Of a stretch of DNA of 64,000 nt, positions 53,798-61,638 are shown piece after piece. The notes under the pieces are model-generated. The model ran no database searches, was not told where the DNA came from, and saw only the letters and a program-made list of their open reading frames with translations. The stretch lies in contig NZ_FNNN01000010.1 of assembly GCF_900106755.1 (NCBI RefSeq), positions 1 to 64,000 of the forward strand, read 5' to 3'. Both the position numbers and the translations under genes were made by a program. This stretch comes from Bacteroides faecis MAJ27. GTDB taxonomy: Bacteria > Bacteroidota > Bacteroidia > Bacteroidales > Bacteroidaceae. Each line of letters begins with the position of its first letter. Position 1 is the stretch's first letter.

Positions 53798-55617
53798 TAC
53801 AGCCCTTCTTTTACGGTCTGAGCCTTCGCCTCTCCTATGACCTTTGCGATCTCCTCAAGGGATGCCTCTTTGATTCGTTTTACGCTCTTAAACTCCTTTA
53901 ATAGGGCTGTTTTGGTCTTTTCTCCAATGCCTTTTATCGTGTCCAGAGCCGATGCAACCTGCCGTTTACTGCGCTTATCACGGTGGAAAGTAATCGCAAA
54001 GCGGTGTACTTCATCTTGAATCTGCGTCAGCAGACGGAATAAAGAACTTTGCTGCTTAATTCCAATCGTCTGTGCGGGAAATCCGAAAAGCAGTTCTGAC
54101 GTGCGATGCTTATTATCCTTAGCCAAACCTGCAATTGGAATATTCAGATGCAATTCATCCTCGATCACCTCTCTGACGACCTCCATTTGTCCTTTACCAC
54201 CATCGGTAATAATCAGGTCGGGGAGAGGAGAACTCTCTTCGATAGCGCGCTGATAACGGCGCCTGACCACCTCTTTCATCGAAGCATAATCATCGGGTCC
54301 TACAACCGTCTTGATATTGTATTTGCGGTAATCTTTCTTCGATGGCTTCGCCTTTTTGAATACCACGCAGGCCGCTACGGCATCTGATCCCTGTATATTC
54401 GAGTTATCGAAACACTCGATCTGCAAAGGCGGCTTGTCCAAATGCAGTTCACTCTGTATCTCCTTCAGCAGACGCATGCTGCGCTGTTCGGGATTCAGTT
54501 TCTCAGCCTGTTTCAATCGGTCGGCCTTATATTGCTTCACGTTTAAGATAGAAAGATCGAGCAATTTCTTCTTGTCTCCCCGTTGAGGAACGGTGAAAAC
54601 GACATTATTCAACTCCAGATCGAGCTCAAAAGGAACAATAATCTCTCGTGAATGACTCTTATAACGTTCCCGCATCTCAATAATGCCCAACGTCAGCAAC
54701 TCTTCTTTCGATTCATTCAGCTTCTTCTTATACTCAAAAGTGAATGCCTGATTGATGGCACCATTCGTAATATGCAGATAGTTGACGAACGCCGAATTTG
54801 AATCGTCCTCTTCGATGGAGAAAACGTCGATATTGTGTAGCACCGAACTTACCACCTCGGACTTAGCCCGATAATTTTCTATCAACAGATACTTCTCCTT
54901 AATCTTCTGGGCCTCCTCAAATTTCATCTCACCAGCCAGTTCCTGCATCTTCTCCAGCAGCATACGGCTGATATCCTGAGTATTTCCCTTTAAAATCTCC
55001 TTGATTTCATCGATGTTTTTAAGATAATCGTCTTGGGACTGTAGTCCGACGCATGGACCTGCGCACTTCTTGATATGATATTCCAGGCAAACCTTGAACT
55101 TTCCCGCCCGTATATTCTCCGGAGAGAGATTCAGAGTGCAGGTACGCAGCGGATATAGATGCTTAATCAGATCGAGCAGTGCGTACATGGAGGGAATGTG
55201 ACTGTATGGACCATAATAAGAAGAACCGTTTCTGATGATCTTCCGGGTTCTGAAAACCCGGGGAAAGTACTCGTTCTGCACACAAATGGAGGGGTAGGTC
55301 TTGTCATCCTTCAGCAGTACGTTGTAGCGGGGTTTGTATTTCTTGATCAGGTTGTTTTCCAGCAATAACGCATCTTCCTCGGTGTTGACTACGATGTAGC
55401 GGATATCGGCAATCTTGCTGACCAATACCCGTGTCTTTCCGGGTTCATGCTCTTTGCTGAAGTACGAATAAACCCTTTTCTTCAGGTTTTTAGCCTTTCC
55501 AACGTATATAATCGTGCCTTCGGTGTTCAGATACTGATAGACTCCCGGCTTTTCAGGCAGGTTGCTTACAATACCTTTCAGATATTCATTCGTCTTGGTC
55601 TCCGGTTTTGTATTCAT
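53797..55617 (-). CDS. uvrC: Excinuclease ABC subunit C
   Basis: A 606-residue nucleotide-excision-repair nuclease that makes the two incisions around a lesion. I chose the ATG at 55617 (MNTKPETKTNEYL). The N-terminal GIY-YIG domain shows PGVYQYLN and IIYVGKAKNLKKRV; a UVR helix pair follows (about residues 205-240), then the RNase H-like 5' nuclease domain (ECFDNSNIQGSDAVAACVVF, LIITDGGKGQ) and C-terminal HhH motifs (DTIKGIGEKTKTALL). Complete and normal in length. Confidence 0.96.
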   Translation of the reverse strand: MNTKPETKTNEYLKGIVSNLPEKPGVYQYLNTEGTIIYVGKAKNLKKRVYSYFSKEHEPGKTRVLVSKIADIRYIVVNTEEDALLLENNLIKKYKPRYNVLLKDDKTYPSICVQNEYFPRVFRTRKIIRNGSSYYGPYSHIPSMYALLDLIKHLYPLRTCTLNLSPENIRAGKFKVCLEYHIKKCAGPCVGLQSQDDYLKNIDEIKEILKGNTQDISRMLLEKMQELAGEMKFEEAQKIKEKYLLIENYRAKSEVVSSVLHNIDVFSIEEDDSNSAFVNYLHITNGAINQAFTFEYKKKLNESKEELLTLGIIEMRERYKSHSREIIVPFELDLELNNVVFTVPQRGDKKKLLDLSILNVKQYKADRLKQAEKLNPEQRSMRLLKEIQSELHLDKPPLQIECFDNSNIQGSDAVAACVVFKKAKPSKKDYRKYNIKTVVGPDDYASMKEVVRRRYQRAIEESSPLPDLIITDGGKGQMEVVREVIEDELHLNIPIAGLAKDNKHRTSELLFGFPAQTIGIKQQSSLFRLLTQIQDEVHRFAITFHRDKRSKRQVASALDTIKGIGEKTKTALLKEFKSVKRIKEASLEEIAKVIGEAKAQTVKEGL

Positions 55618-55645
55618 AATCGTTATAGATGAAATAGCGGGAAAT

Positions 55646-55671
55646 AAAAAGGGCGTAGTTTTTCTACGCCC
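55646..55671 (-). terminator. Terminator between apt and uvrC
   Basis: GGGCGTAG (55651-55658) pairs with CTACGCCC (55664-55671); on the minus strand TTTTTA follows. It ends the mnmG-apt transcript, but lies only about 30 bp before the uvrC start, so uvrC needs its own promoter or read-through. Confidence 0.8.
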
Positions 55672-55691
55672 TGCAAATATAAGCAATTTGT

Positions 55692-56216
55692 TTATAAAGT
55701 CAATACGGATTCTACTTCTACGTCATCTCCGAACATGGATTTACCGTTTAAGTCTTTTAGCTCGATGATGAAGTTTACATATACCTTTTTAGGCTTCAAT
55801 TTTTTCACGAGTTCGCAGGCTGCTTTCATTGTTCCTCCTGTTGCCAGCAGATCGTCGTGTAGTAAAACAACGTCGTTTTCATCGAGTGCATCCTTGTGTA
55901 TCTGCACCGTGTCCTTACCGTATTCTTTGTCGTAACTTTCCTCGATTACCTCTGCGGGAAGTTTGCCCGGTTTACGGATGGGGATAAAACCCGCGTTCAG
56001 TCGGGTAGCCAGGATAGGGCCCATGATGAATCCCCTTGACTCTATACCTACTACTTTGGTGATACCTTTATCCTTGTACATCTCAAACATAATGTTTGAT
56101 AATTCTTGCAAGCACCAAGGGTCTTTAAACAGAGTGGTGACATCGTAGAAAAGGATTCCGGGAATCGGAAAATCCGGAATTTCCCGGATGCTTTTAATTA
56201 GCGTTTCTTTGCTCAT
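55692..56216 (-). CDS. apt: Adenine phosphoribosyltransferase
   Basis: A 174-residue purine-salvage enzyme converting adenine and PRPP to AMP. The PRPP motif is VVLLHDDLLATGGTM; IPDFPIPGILFYDVTTLF and GIESRGFIMGP are also characteristic. I chose the ATG at 56216 (MSKETL); a second ATG two codons earlier is possible. The open frame upstream of that crosses the parS-like palindrome and is not protein-like. Confidence 0.95.
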   Translation of the reverse strand: MSKETLIKSIREIPDFPIPGILFYDVTTLFKDPWCLQELSNIMFEMYKDKGITKVVGIESRGFIMGPILATRLNAGFIPIRKPGKLPAEVIEESYDKEYGKDTVQIHKDALDENDVVLLHDDLLATGGTMKAACELVKKLKPKKVYVNFIIELKDLNGKSMFGDDVEVESVLTL

Positions 56217-56249
56217 AATCATTGATTTATCTCGTTTCTTTAAATGCTT

Positions 56250-56265
56250 TGTTTCACGTGAAACG
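56250..56265. promoter_or_regulatory. parS-like centromere site
   Basis: TGTTTCACGTGAAACG matches the widespread ParB-binding consensus TGTTTCACGTGAAACA at 15 of 16 positions, with the full 14-bp palindrome intact. It lies in the short gap between mnmG and apt. ParB/Spo0J sites cluster near replication origins, so this suggests, but does not prove, an origin-proximal location. Confidence 0.75.
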
Positions 56266-56272
56266 TTGCCGC

Positions 56273-58159
56273 TTATCGTCCGCAAAGTACCAGTAACACG
56301 TTGATGTCGCTAGGCGATACTCCCGGAATCCGGCTCGCTTGCGCGATGGTTTCCGGATCAATCTTCACTAGCTTTTGACGAGCTTCCGTGGATAGCGACT
56401 GAATGGAAGCATAATCAAATTTGCCTTTGATCTTGATGCTTTCGAGGCGTGCCAGCTTTTCTGCTATCATTCGTTCTCTGTCAATATAGCCTTGATATTT
56501 GATCAGTATTTCTGCCGCTTCCAGAATCTCTTCTTTGCGGTCGGAATCTGCAGCGGTTGCTTTTTCTAATTCTCGTTGGAAGGCGGGGACATGTTCTGCG
56601 ATATTCTCAATCGTAATTTGCGGACGGTTGAGGACTTCGATCAATTTGCATCCTTGGCGTAGGGGAGTCGTTCCTAACTTTTCGAGTGCATCATTAATTA
56701 ATGCCGGTTTCATCGAATAGTTTTTTGCGAAATCTACAATCTGATCCAATGCCTCCTTTTTGCTTTTCATCAGCTGGTAACGATCCTCCTTAGCCAGTCC
56801 GAGGCGGTAAGCCCTTTCGGTCAGTCTCATGTCAGCGTCATCCATGCGGAGAAGAATGCGGTATTCGGCACGCGAGGTGAACATACGGTAAGGTTCGTCT
56901 ACTCCTTTTGTTACCAGGTCGTCAATTAATACACCGATATATGCTTCATCACGTGCCAGCGTGAAGGCTTCTCCGCCGTGGCAGTTGATGTGGGCATTGA
57001 TTCCGGCAATCAGTCCTTGGCCTCCGGCTTCTTCGTAACCGGTCGTTCCGTTCACTTGTCCGGCAAAGAACAGATTTCTGATAATCTTCGATTCCAGCGA
57101 ATGTTTTAATTGCGTAGGGTCGAAGTAGTCATATTCAATTGCATATCCGGGGCGATAGATGACGATGTCCCTGAATGCCGGAATCTTTTTCAATGCGGCT
57201 ATCTGAATATCCATCGGAAGAGAAGAAGAGAATCCGTTCAGGTATAATTCCTGTGTTGTTTCTCCTTCGGGTTCGAGGAATAGCTGATGTTGTTCTTTAT
57301 CGGGGAAGGTGACAATCTTGGTTTCGATGCTGGGGCAATAGCGGGGGCCGATGCTTTGAATTTGTCCGTTGAACAGGGGTGAATCCGGAAGTCCTTCGCG
57401 CAGAATCCGGTGTACCTCTTCGTTGGTATAGCAGGTCCAGCATTGCAGTTGCTTCAGATGACGCGTACTGGTATTCATGAATGAGAACTTATGGAAGTCA
57501 CATTCTCCGTCCTGCGTATCCATCAGATCGAAATGGACGCTGCGGGCGTCGATTCGTACCGGTGTACCGGTTTTCATTCTTCCGTAGGCAATGCCATGTC
57601 GGGCGATGGATTCTGTCAGTTGGTAAGAGGCGGGTTCTGCCATTCTGCCGCCCGGTAGTTGGTGACGACCTACGTGCATCAGTCCGTTCAGGAAAGTTCC
57701 TGCCGTCAGTACGATGCATTTCGCTTTGAATGTGACACCCCAGAGGGTAACGAGGCCGGTTACTTCGCCGTTCTCGACGAGCAGTTCGCTCACAGTGTCC
57801 TGCCAGATATGAAGGTTGGGGGTGTTTTCCAGCCTTTCACGCCATGACCAGATAAACTTGGCACGGTCGCATTGAGCGCGGGGGCTCCACATGGCCGGTC
57901 CTTTCGAACGGTTCAGGATTCGGAACTGTATGGCGGTTTCGTCCGTCACCAATCCCATCTGTCCGCCCAGTGCATCTATTTCACGTACTATTTGTCCTTT
58001 GGCGATTCCTCCTACTGCGGGGTTGCAACTCATCTGCCCGATCTTGTTCATGTCCATCGTGATGAGGCAAGTCTTGGAACCTAAATTTGCAGCAGCGGCT
58101 GCTGCTTCGCAACCGGCATGTCCGCCACCAATTACAATAACGTCGTACTTAAAATCCAT
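56273..58159 (-). CDS. mnmG: tRNA uridine 5-carboxymethylaminomethyl modification enzyme MnmG
   Basis: A 628-residue FAD protein that, with MnmE, modifies U34 in several tRNAs. The dinucleotide-binding motif GGGHAGCEAA opens the protein; CNPAVGGIAKGQIVREIDALGG and PRAQCDRAKF contain conserved substrate-site segments, and the C-terminal helical domain ends in ISRIPGVSPSD-type sequence (RIPGVSPSDINVLL). Full length. It makes the precursor that MnmD (34.5 kb, same window) finishes. A TAACTTTG promoter element lies at 58186-58193. Confidence 0.97.
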   Translation of the reverse strand: MDFKYDVIVIGGGHAGCEAAAAAANLGSKTCLITMDMNKIGQMSCNPAVGGIAKGQIVREIDALGGQMGLVTDETAIQFRILNRSKGPAMWSPRAQCDRAKFIWSWRERLENTPNLHIWQDTVSELLVENGEVTGLVTLWGVTFKAKCIVLTAGTFLNGLMHVGRHQLPGGRMAEPASYQLTESIARHGIAYGRMKTGTPVRIDARSVHFDLMDTQDGECDFHKFSFMNTSTRHLKQLQCWTCYTNEEVHRILREGLPDSPLFNGQIQSIGPRYCPSIETKIVTFPDKEQHQLFLEPEGETTQELYLNGFSSSLPMDIQIAALKKIPAFRDIVIYRPGYAIEYDYFDPTQLKHSLESKIIRNLFFAGQVNGTTGYEEAGGQGLIAGINAHINCHGGEAFTLARDEAYIGVLIDDLVTKGVDEPYRMFTSRAEYRILLRMDDADMRLTERAYRLGLAKEDRYQLMKSKKEALDQIVDFAKNYSMKPALINDALEKLGTTPLRQGCKLIEVLNRPQITIENIAEHVPAFQRELEKATAADSDRKEEILEAAEILIKYQGYIDRERMIAEKLARLESIKIKGKFDYASIQSLSTEARQKLVKIDPETIAQASRIPGVSPSDINVLLVLCGR

Positions 58160-58185
58160 TCTACCTTATTTATTATCAAACGCTG

Positions 58186-58193
58186 CAAAGTTA
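58186..58193 (-). promoter_or_regulatory. -7 element of the mnmG-apt operon
   Basis: Minus strand TAACTTTG, 27 bp before the mnmG start. No clear -33 element. Confidence 0.45.
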
Positions 58194-58595
58194 CGGAAAA
58201 GTTGCGAGAAATGTGTCTTCTGCCTGTTTTTGCTTCCGAAATTTCGGGGAGGAGGCGGAGATGATTCTAAAAAACGCCGTAATTTTGAATTAGAAATATG
58301 CAGAATGTATTGTAATCTGGCTTGTATGTGGTGCGATGAGTCTGTGAATTCTTTCAAAATGCTAAGTATGTGCTTTGCTTTGATGCGTCAGACTTTCTTT
58401 TTGTCACATGAAAACGTGCAGGATTATTTGACGAAATAGAATGTGAAATGATTGTTCCGGCAAAAATAGTGTAAAACTTGTGGTCAGATATGTCTTTTGC
58501 ATTCGATCTTCCCCCTTCTTCTTGACATAAGTCAAAAAAACAAGGGAAAAGATGTTTTTTAGCATAAAAGTTCTTGTTGTTTTCCAAAACACCTC

Positions 58596-58872
58596 TACCT
58601 TTGCATCGTAGTTGTGGAACTACTTATATTTTTAGGTATTAGAAAAAAGGTAATAACAAAAGGAAAAGAGTAGTTTTAGTTTATAGAATTAGGTATTAGA
58701 TTATTTTTTTAAGGTATTAATTAGAAGATTAGTTTTTAGGAAAAAGATTGTTTGATTAGGTATTAGGAAAAAAGTAGTTTTTAGGTAACAAGTAAATTGA
58801 GATGCAGAAAAAAGAATCCCATTTATGGGGGATTCTTTAAGGGTGGGGCGGAATTATTCGCTCTTTTTTTAT
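58596..58872 (+). ncRNA. Candidate small RNA with AGGTATTAG repeats
   Basis: TACCTTTG (58596-58603) with TTG 19 bp upstream forms a good promoter. Just after the expected start, GTAGTT-GTGG-AACTAC forms a 5' hairpin. The AT-rich body repeats AGGTATTAG at 58634, 58691 and 58758, plus AAGGTATTA at 58711. A strong hairpin AAAGAATCCC/GGGATTCTTT (58811-58838) and a terminator-like GCGGAATTATTCGC followed by a T run (58848-58872) close the unit. No reading frame is plausible. It could instead be a leader of the sigma gene at 59012. Confidence 0.4.
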
Positions 58873-58935
58873 TTTATCCCCCTTTAATTCTGTTTTTTTA
58901 TGTGTGGGTGTGAACTGACATTCTGAAAAAACAGA

Positions 58936-58943
58936 TATATTTG
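58936..58943 (+). promoter_or_regulatory. -7 element of the ECF sigma gene
   Basis: TATATTTG lies 68 bp before the start codon at 59012. The -33 position has no TTTG, so it may be a weak or activated promoter. Confidence 0.4.
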
Positions 58944-59011
58944 TGGATTCTATATGCTATAACCAGTTTTTTGCAATAATCTAGGGAGAGTCGTATTCAT
59001 GTTGATGAATA

Positions 59012-59596
59012 ATGTTGTGTGGACATATGAATGGTAAAGATGATTTTATAGTGCTAGGAGTCAACCAGAAAGACAAGAAGATCTGGAGGGACTTTTATGA
59101 TCGCTATTATGCTGCTTTGTGCTCTTATGTCAGCAAATTCTTATCCGTATCCGATGCTGTGGAAGATCTGGTGCAAGAAGTTTTTATTTCAGTGTGGGAA
59201 GGTAAGCGTATCTTCTCCGATTCCAAAGAACTGACTAATTATCTTTATCGTGCATGCTATAACAATGCATTACTCTATATCCGTAACAATCAGATTCGTG
59301 ATTCTATACTAAGCTCCCTGCCTTCGGAAGAAGACTTTGAAGACGAGGAAATGATCTATGCGCTGACTGTAAAAGAGGAGGCCATCCGGCAACTCTATTT
59401 CTATATTGAAGAACTTCCTGCCGAACAACGCCGTATCATCTTGTTGAGAATTGAAGGTCATTCCTGGGATGAGATTGCATCTAAATTAGGTGTGAGTATC
59501 AATACGGTTAAAACCCAAAAGAGCCGCAGCTATAAATTCTTGCGTGAAAAGCTGGGCAATTCAACTTATTCCGTCCTGCTTTCTTTGATTTTTTAA
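59012..59596 (+). CDS. ECF-type RNA polymerase sigma factor
   Basis: A 194-residue sigma-70 relative with only regions 2 and 4. Region 2 spans YYAALCSYVSKFL to DLVQEVFISVWE; region 4 is LPAEQRRIILLRIEGHSWDEIASKLGVSINTVKTQKSR in parts (LPAEQRRIILL, SWDEIASKLGVS, NTVKTQKSR helix-turn-helix). It is the FecI-like sigma of a TonB signalling system whose anti-sigma (60408) and receptor (61639) follow. An ATG at 59027 (MNGKDDF) is an alternative start. Unusually, an 810-bp repeat-rich gap separates it from the anti-sigma gene. Confidence 0.92.
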   Translation: MLCGHMNGKDDFIVLGVNQKDKKIWRDFYDRYYAALCSYVSKFLSVSDAVEDLVQEVFISVWEGKRIFSDSKELTNYLYRACYNNALLYIRNNQIRDSILSSLPSEEDFEDEEMIYALTVKEEAIRQLYFYIEELPAEQRRIILLRIEGHSWDEIASKLGVSINTVKTQKSRSYKFLREKLGNSTYSVLLSLIF

Positions 59597-59746
59597 GATA
59601 CTATCCGGATAATTCTTTCATATTTACTCTCTATTGTTCGAAGATAAGAACCGTAATACAGCAGGTTTAATGCTGCAAGGTGGCGACATTAGTATGTAGC
59701 AAAGGCTTGATTAATGTGCTTGCTATATAGCATATTCTTGTTTCAT

Positions 59747-59819
59747 GTACGTGGTTCGTTGAGCTTACGTACGTGATCCCGTCGCTCTATGTGCGTGAAC
59801 CGATGGGACCACGTACGTG
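59747..59819. repeat. GTACGTG repeat cluster with a 16-bp imperfect palindrome
   Basis: GTACGTG occurs at 59747, 59769 and 59813, with GTGCGTG at 59791. GTACGTGATCCCGTCG (59769-59784) is the reverse complement of CGATGGGACCACGTAC (59801-59816) with two mismatches. It lies in the gene-free gap after the sigma gene. Confidence 0.65.
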
Positions 59820-59976
59820 AACTGAAGTTTTGTTACTATGTGAAAATGTTAATTGAGGCTTCGTAACACATTGATGAACGGAAGGCTGACTATTAAATCC
59901 GGCATCTTTTATGGGGTTGTATGTGTTATTTGGGGGAGTATATTGTCTTTTGTTGATAGGAGCATCTTTGGGTAAA

Positions 59977-60090
59977 AGTGACAATAGAAAACTGAATATT
60001 TCTTATTGTCACTCTATTATCACCTCTTATTGTCACTTTTTAATTGTTGTATATCAGCCTACTAAGTCTTAAAAGTGATAAGTGACAATA
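59977..60090. repeat. Four copies of AGTGACAATA in two inverted pairs
   Basis: AGTGACAATA is found at 59977-59986 and 60081-60090 (plus) and as TATTGTCACT at 60004-60013 and 60028-60037. The first and second copies form a 10-bp perfect hairpin, the third and fourth another. They lie 270-380 bp upstream of the fecR gene and might be operators or remnants of a small mobile repeat. Confidence 0.7.
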
Positions 60091-60407
60091 GAAAAGTGTT
60101 TTTTGATTCTCCTGAAGAAGTTAAATATTGGATGAATTTAATAGCGGCAACCAAAAAAACAAATATTTTCTAAGATGTCTAATTGTCGTTCTTTAGTGCT
60201 TTTTATTTGCTATGCTGTAGTGACATTATTGTTAAAACACTCTGAATTGCCTGTGTTTAGTGATAAAATGATAGGATTTTCCTCTGTAAAGTCTTCGATA
60301 GGAATGCTTCATCTAAAAAATAATCATCTTTTTGTCACCCATTTATAGACGTTATGTATAACTATAGTAAAGCAAAGATAAAAATCTCACTAGAAATAGA
60401 TAAAATT

Positions 60408-61616
60408 ATGAAAAAGTTAGAAAACACATATCAGGATGCCTCTTTGATAAAAAAGGCTCTTTTGGGAGATGCAAGCGACGAAGAGCAGCTGGTGTTGGAA
60501 CAACGTTTATCTGAGCACCCGGAACTGAAAACGGTGTATGAGAAATTGCAGGATAGTGAGGAACTGAAAGACTCTTTTAATAAGTATAAAGAATATTCAT
60601 CGGAAAAGGCTTACGAGCATTTCCTTCAACAAATTCAACAAAAAGAAAATCCGTCTGACGGAAAGATACGTCGTATCCGGACGTGGTGGTATGCTGCTGC
60701 GGCTATGGTAGTATTGGCTGTGGGAATTTCTTTTTATGCCGTGAATCATTATCAGGCAATGGAGGACAACAAGGCACGTATTGCACTAATCGAGCCGGGT
60801 AGCAAACAGGCAGTGCTGACCTTACCCGATGGGAGCACAATTGATGTACAAAAGAAAGATATAAATGTAATAGTAGATGGCGTCCAAGTAAAATATAATA
60901 AAGGGGTGCTATCGTATCGACCGACCGTCACAACACAACAACACGCAGAAAAAAACGTCGATGAAAGTCCGGCCAAGTCAAATGAACTGGTTATACCGCG
61001 GGGAGGAGAGAATACTGTCCTTCTTGCTGATGGAACCACCGTTCATTTGAATGCCGGTTCTAAATTGATCTACCCGGCCCGTTTTGTCGGAAAACGCAGA
61101 ATTGTAACGTTGGAAGGAGAGGCTTATTTTGATGTGAGGAAAGACGAGGAACATCCGTTCGTTGTCCGGACGCGCTTTGGAGAAGTAACGGTGCTCGGTA
61201 CTGCATTTAATGTCAATGCATACAATGATGCGGACGCATGTTATACCACTCTTGTATATGGAAAAGTAAACTTCTCCACACCTGATCAGAAAATCATTAC
61301 GTTGGCACCGGGTGAACAGGCTGTTGCTTCTTCCCGTGGAATTGAAAAGCGGGCAGTCGATGTAGATGAATATATCGGTTGGGCAAGAGGTGTGTATGTT
61401 TTCAATAACAAGCGACTGGGAGATATCATGAAAACCTTTGAGCGCTGGTATGATGTCCATGTCTATTATGAGGATGCATCTTTATGCGACTTGACATATA
61501 GTGGCGACTTACAGCGATATGGCACGATCAACACTTTCCTGGATGCTTTAGAACTAACCGGCGATATCTACTATAGAATAAACGGCAGAAATATATTGAT
61601 ATATAAGAATGAGTAA
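60408..61616 (+). CDS. FecR-family anti-sigma factor
   Basis: A 402-residue inner-membrane protein starting at the ATG at 60408 (MKKLENTYQD); an in-frame ATG at 60354 would add 18 residues. The cytosolic part (about 1-85) should hold the sigma factor; one membrane helix follows (WWYAAAAMVVLAVGISFYAV). The periplasmic FecR domain has the LPDGSTI and LADGTTVHLNAGSKLIYP strands and GEAYFDV, and the C-terminal DUF4974 domain ends with the STN-like YSGDLQRYGTINTFLDAL. It relays the signal from the receptor encoded 22 bp downstream to the ECF sigma factor. Confidence 0.93.
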   Translation: MKKLENTYQDASLIKKALLGDASDEEQLVLEQRLSEHPELKTVYEKLQDSEELKDSFNKYKEYSSEKAYEHFLQQIQQKENPSDGKIRRIRTWWYAAAAMVVLAVGISFYAVNHYQAMEDNKARIALIEPGSKQAVLTLPDGSTIDVQKKDINVIVDGVQVKYNKGVLSYRPTVTTQQHAEKNVDESPAKSNELVIPRGGENTVLLADGTTVHLNAGSKLIYPARFVGKRRIVTLEGEAYFDVRKDEEHPFVVRTRFGEVTVLGTAFNVNAYNDADACYTTLVYGKVNFSTPDQKIITLAPGEQAVASSRGIEKRAVDVDEYIGWARGVYVFNNKRLGDIMKTFERWYDVHVYYEDASLCDLTYSGDLQRYGTINTFLDALELTGDIYYRINGRNILIYKNE

Positions 61617-61638
61617 TATTGAGTTTTGATTAAAAATT

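Noticed and set aside
58160..59011. Replication origin near the parS-like site and AT-rich DNA
   Set aside because: No DnaA boxes (TTATNCACA) are visible and no dnaA or dnaN gene is linked. The AT-rich repeats fit a small RNA or leader better.
59787..59984. A 65-codon minus-strand frame in the sigma/FecR gap
   Set aside because: It reads through the GTACGTG palindromes, has no signal or motif and no suitable promoter.
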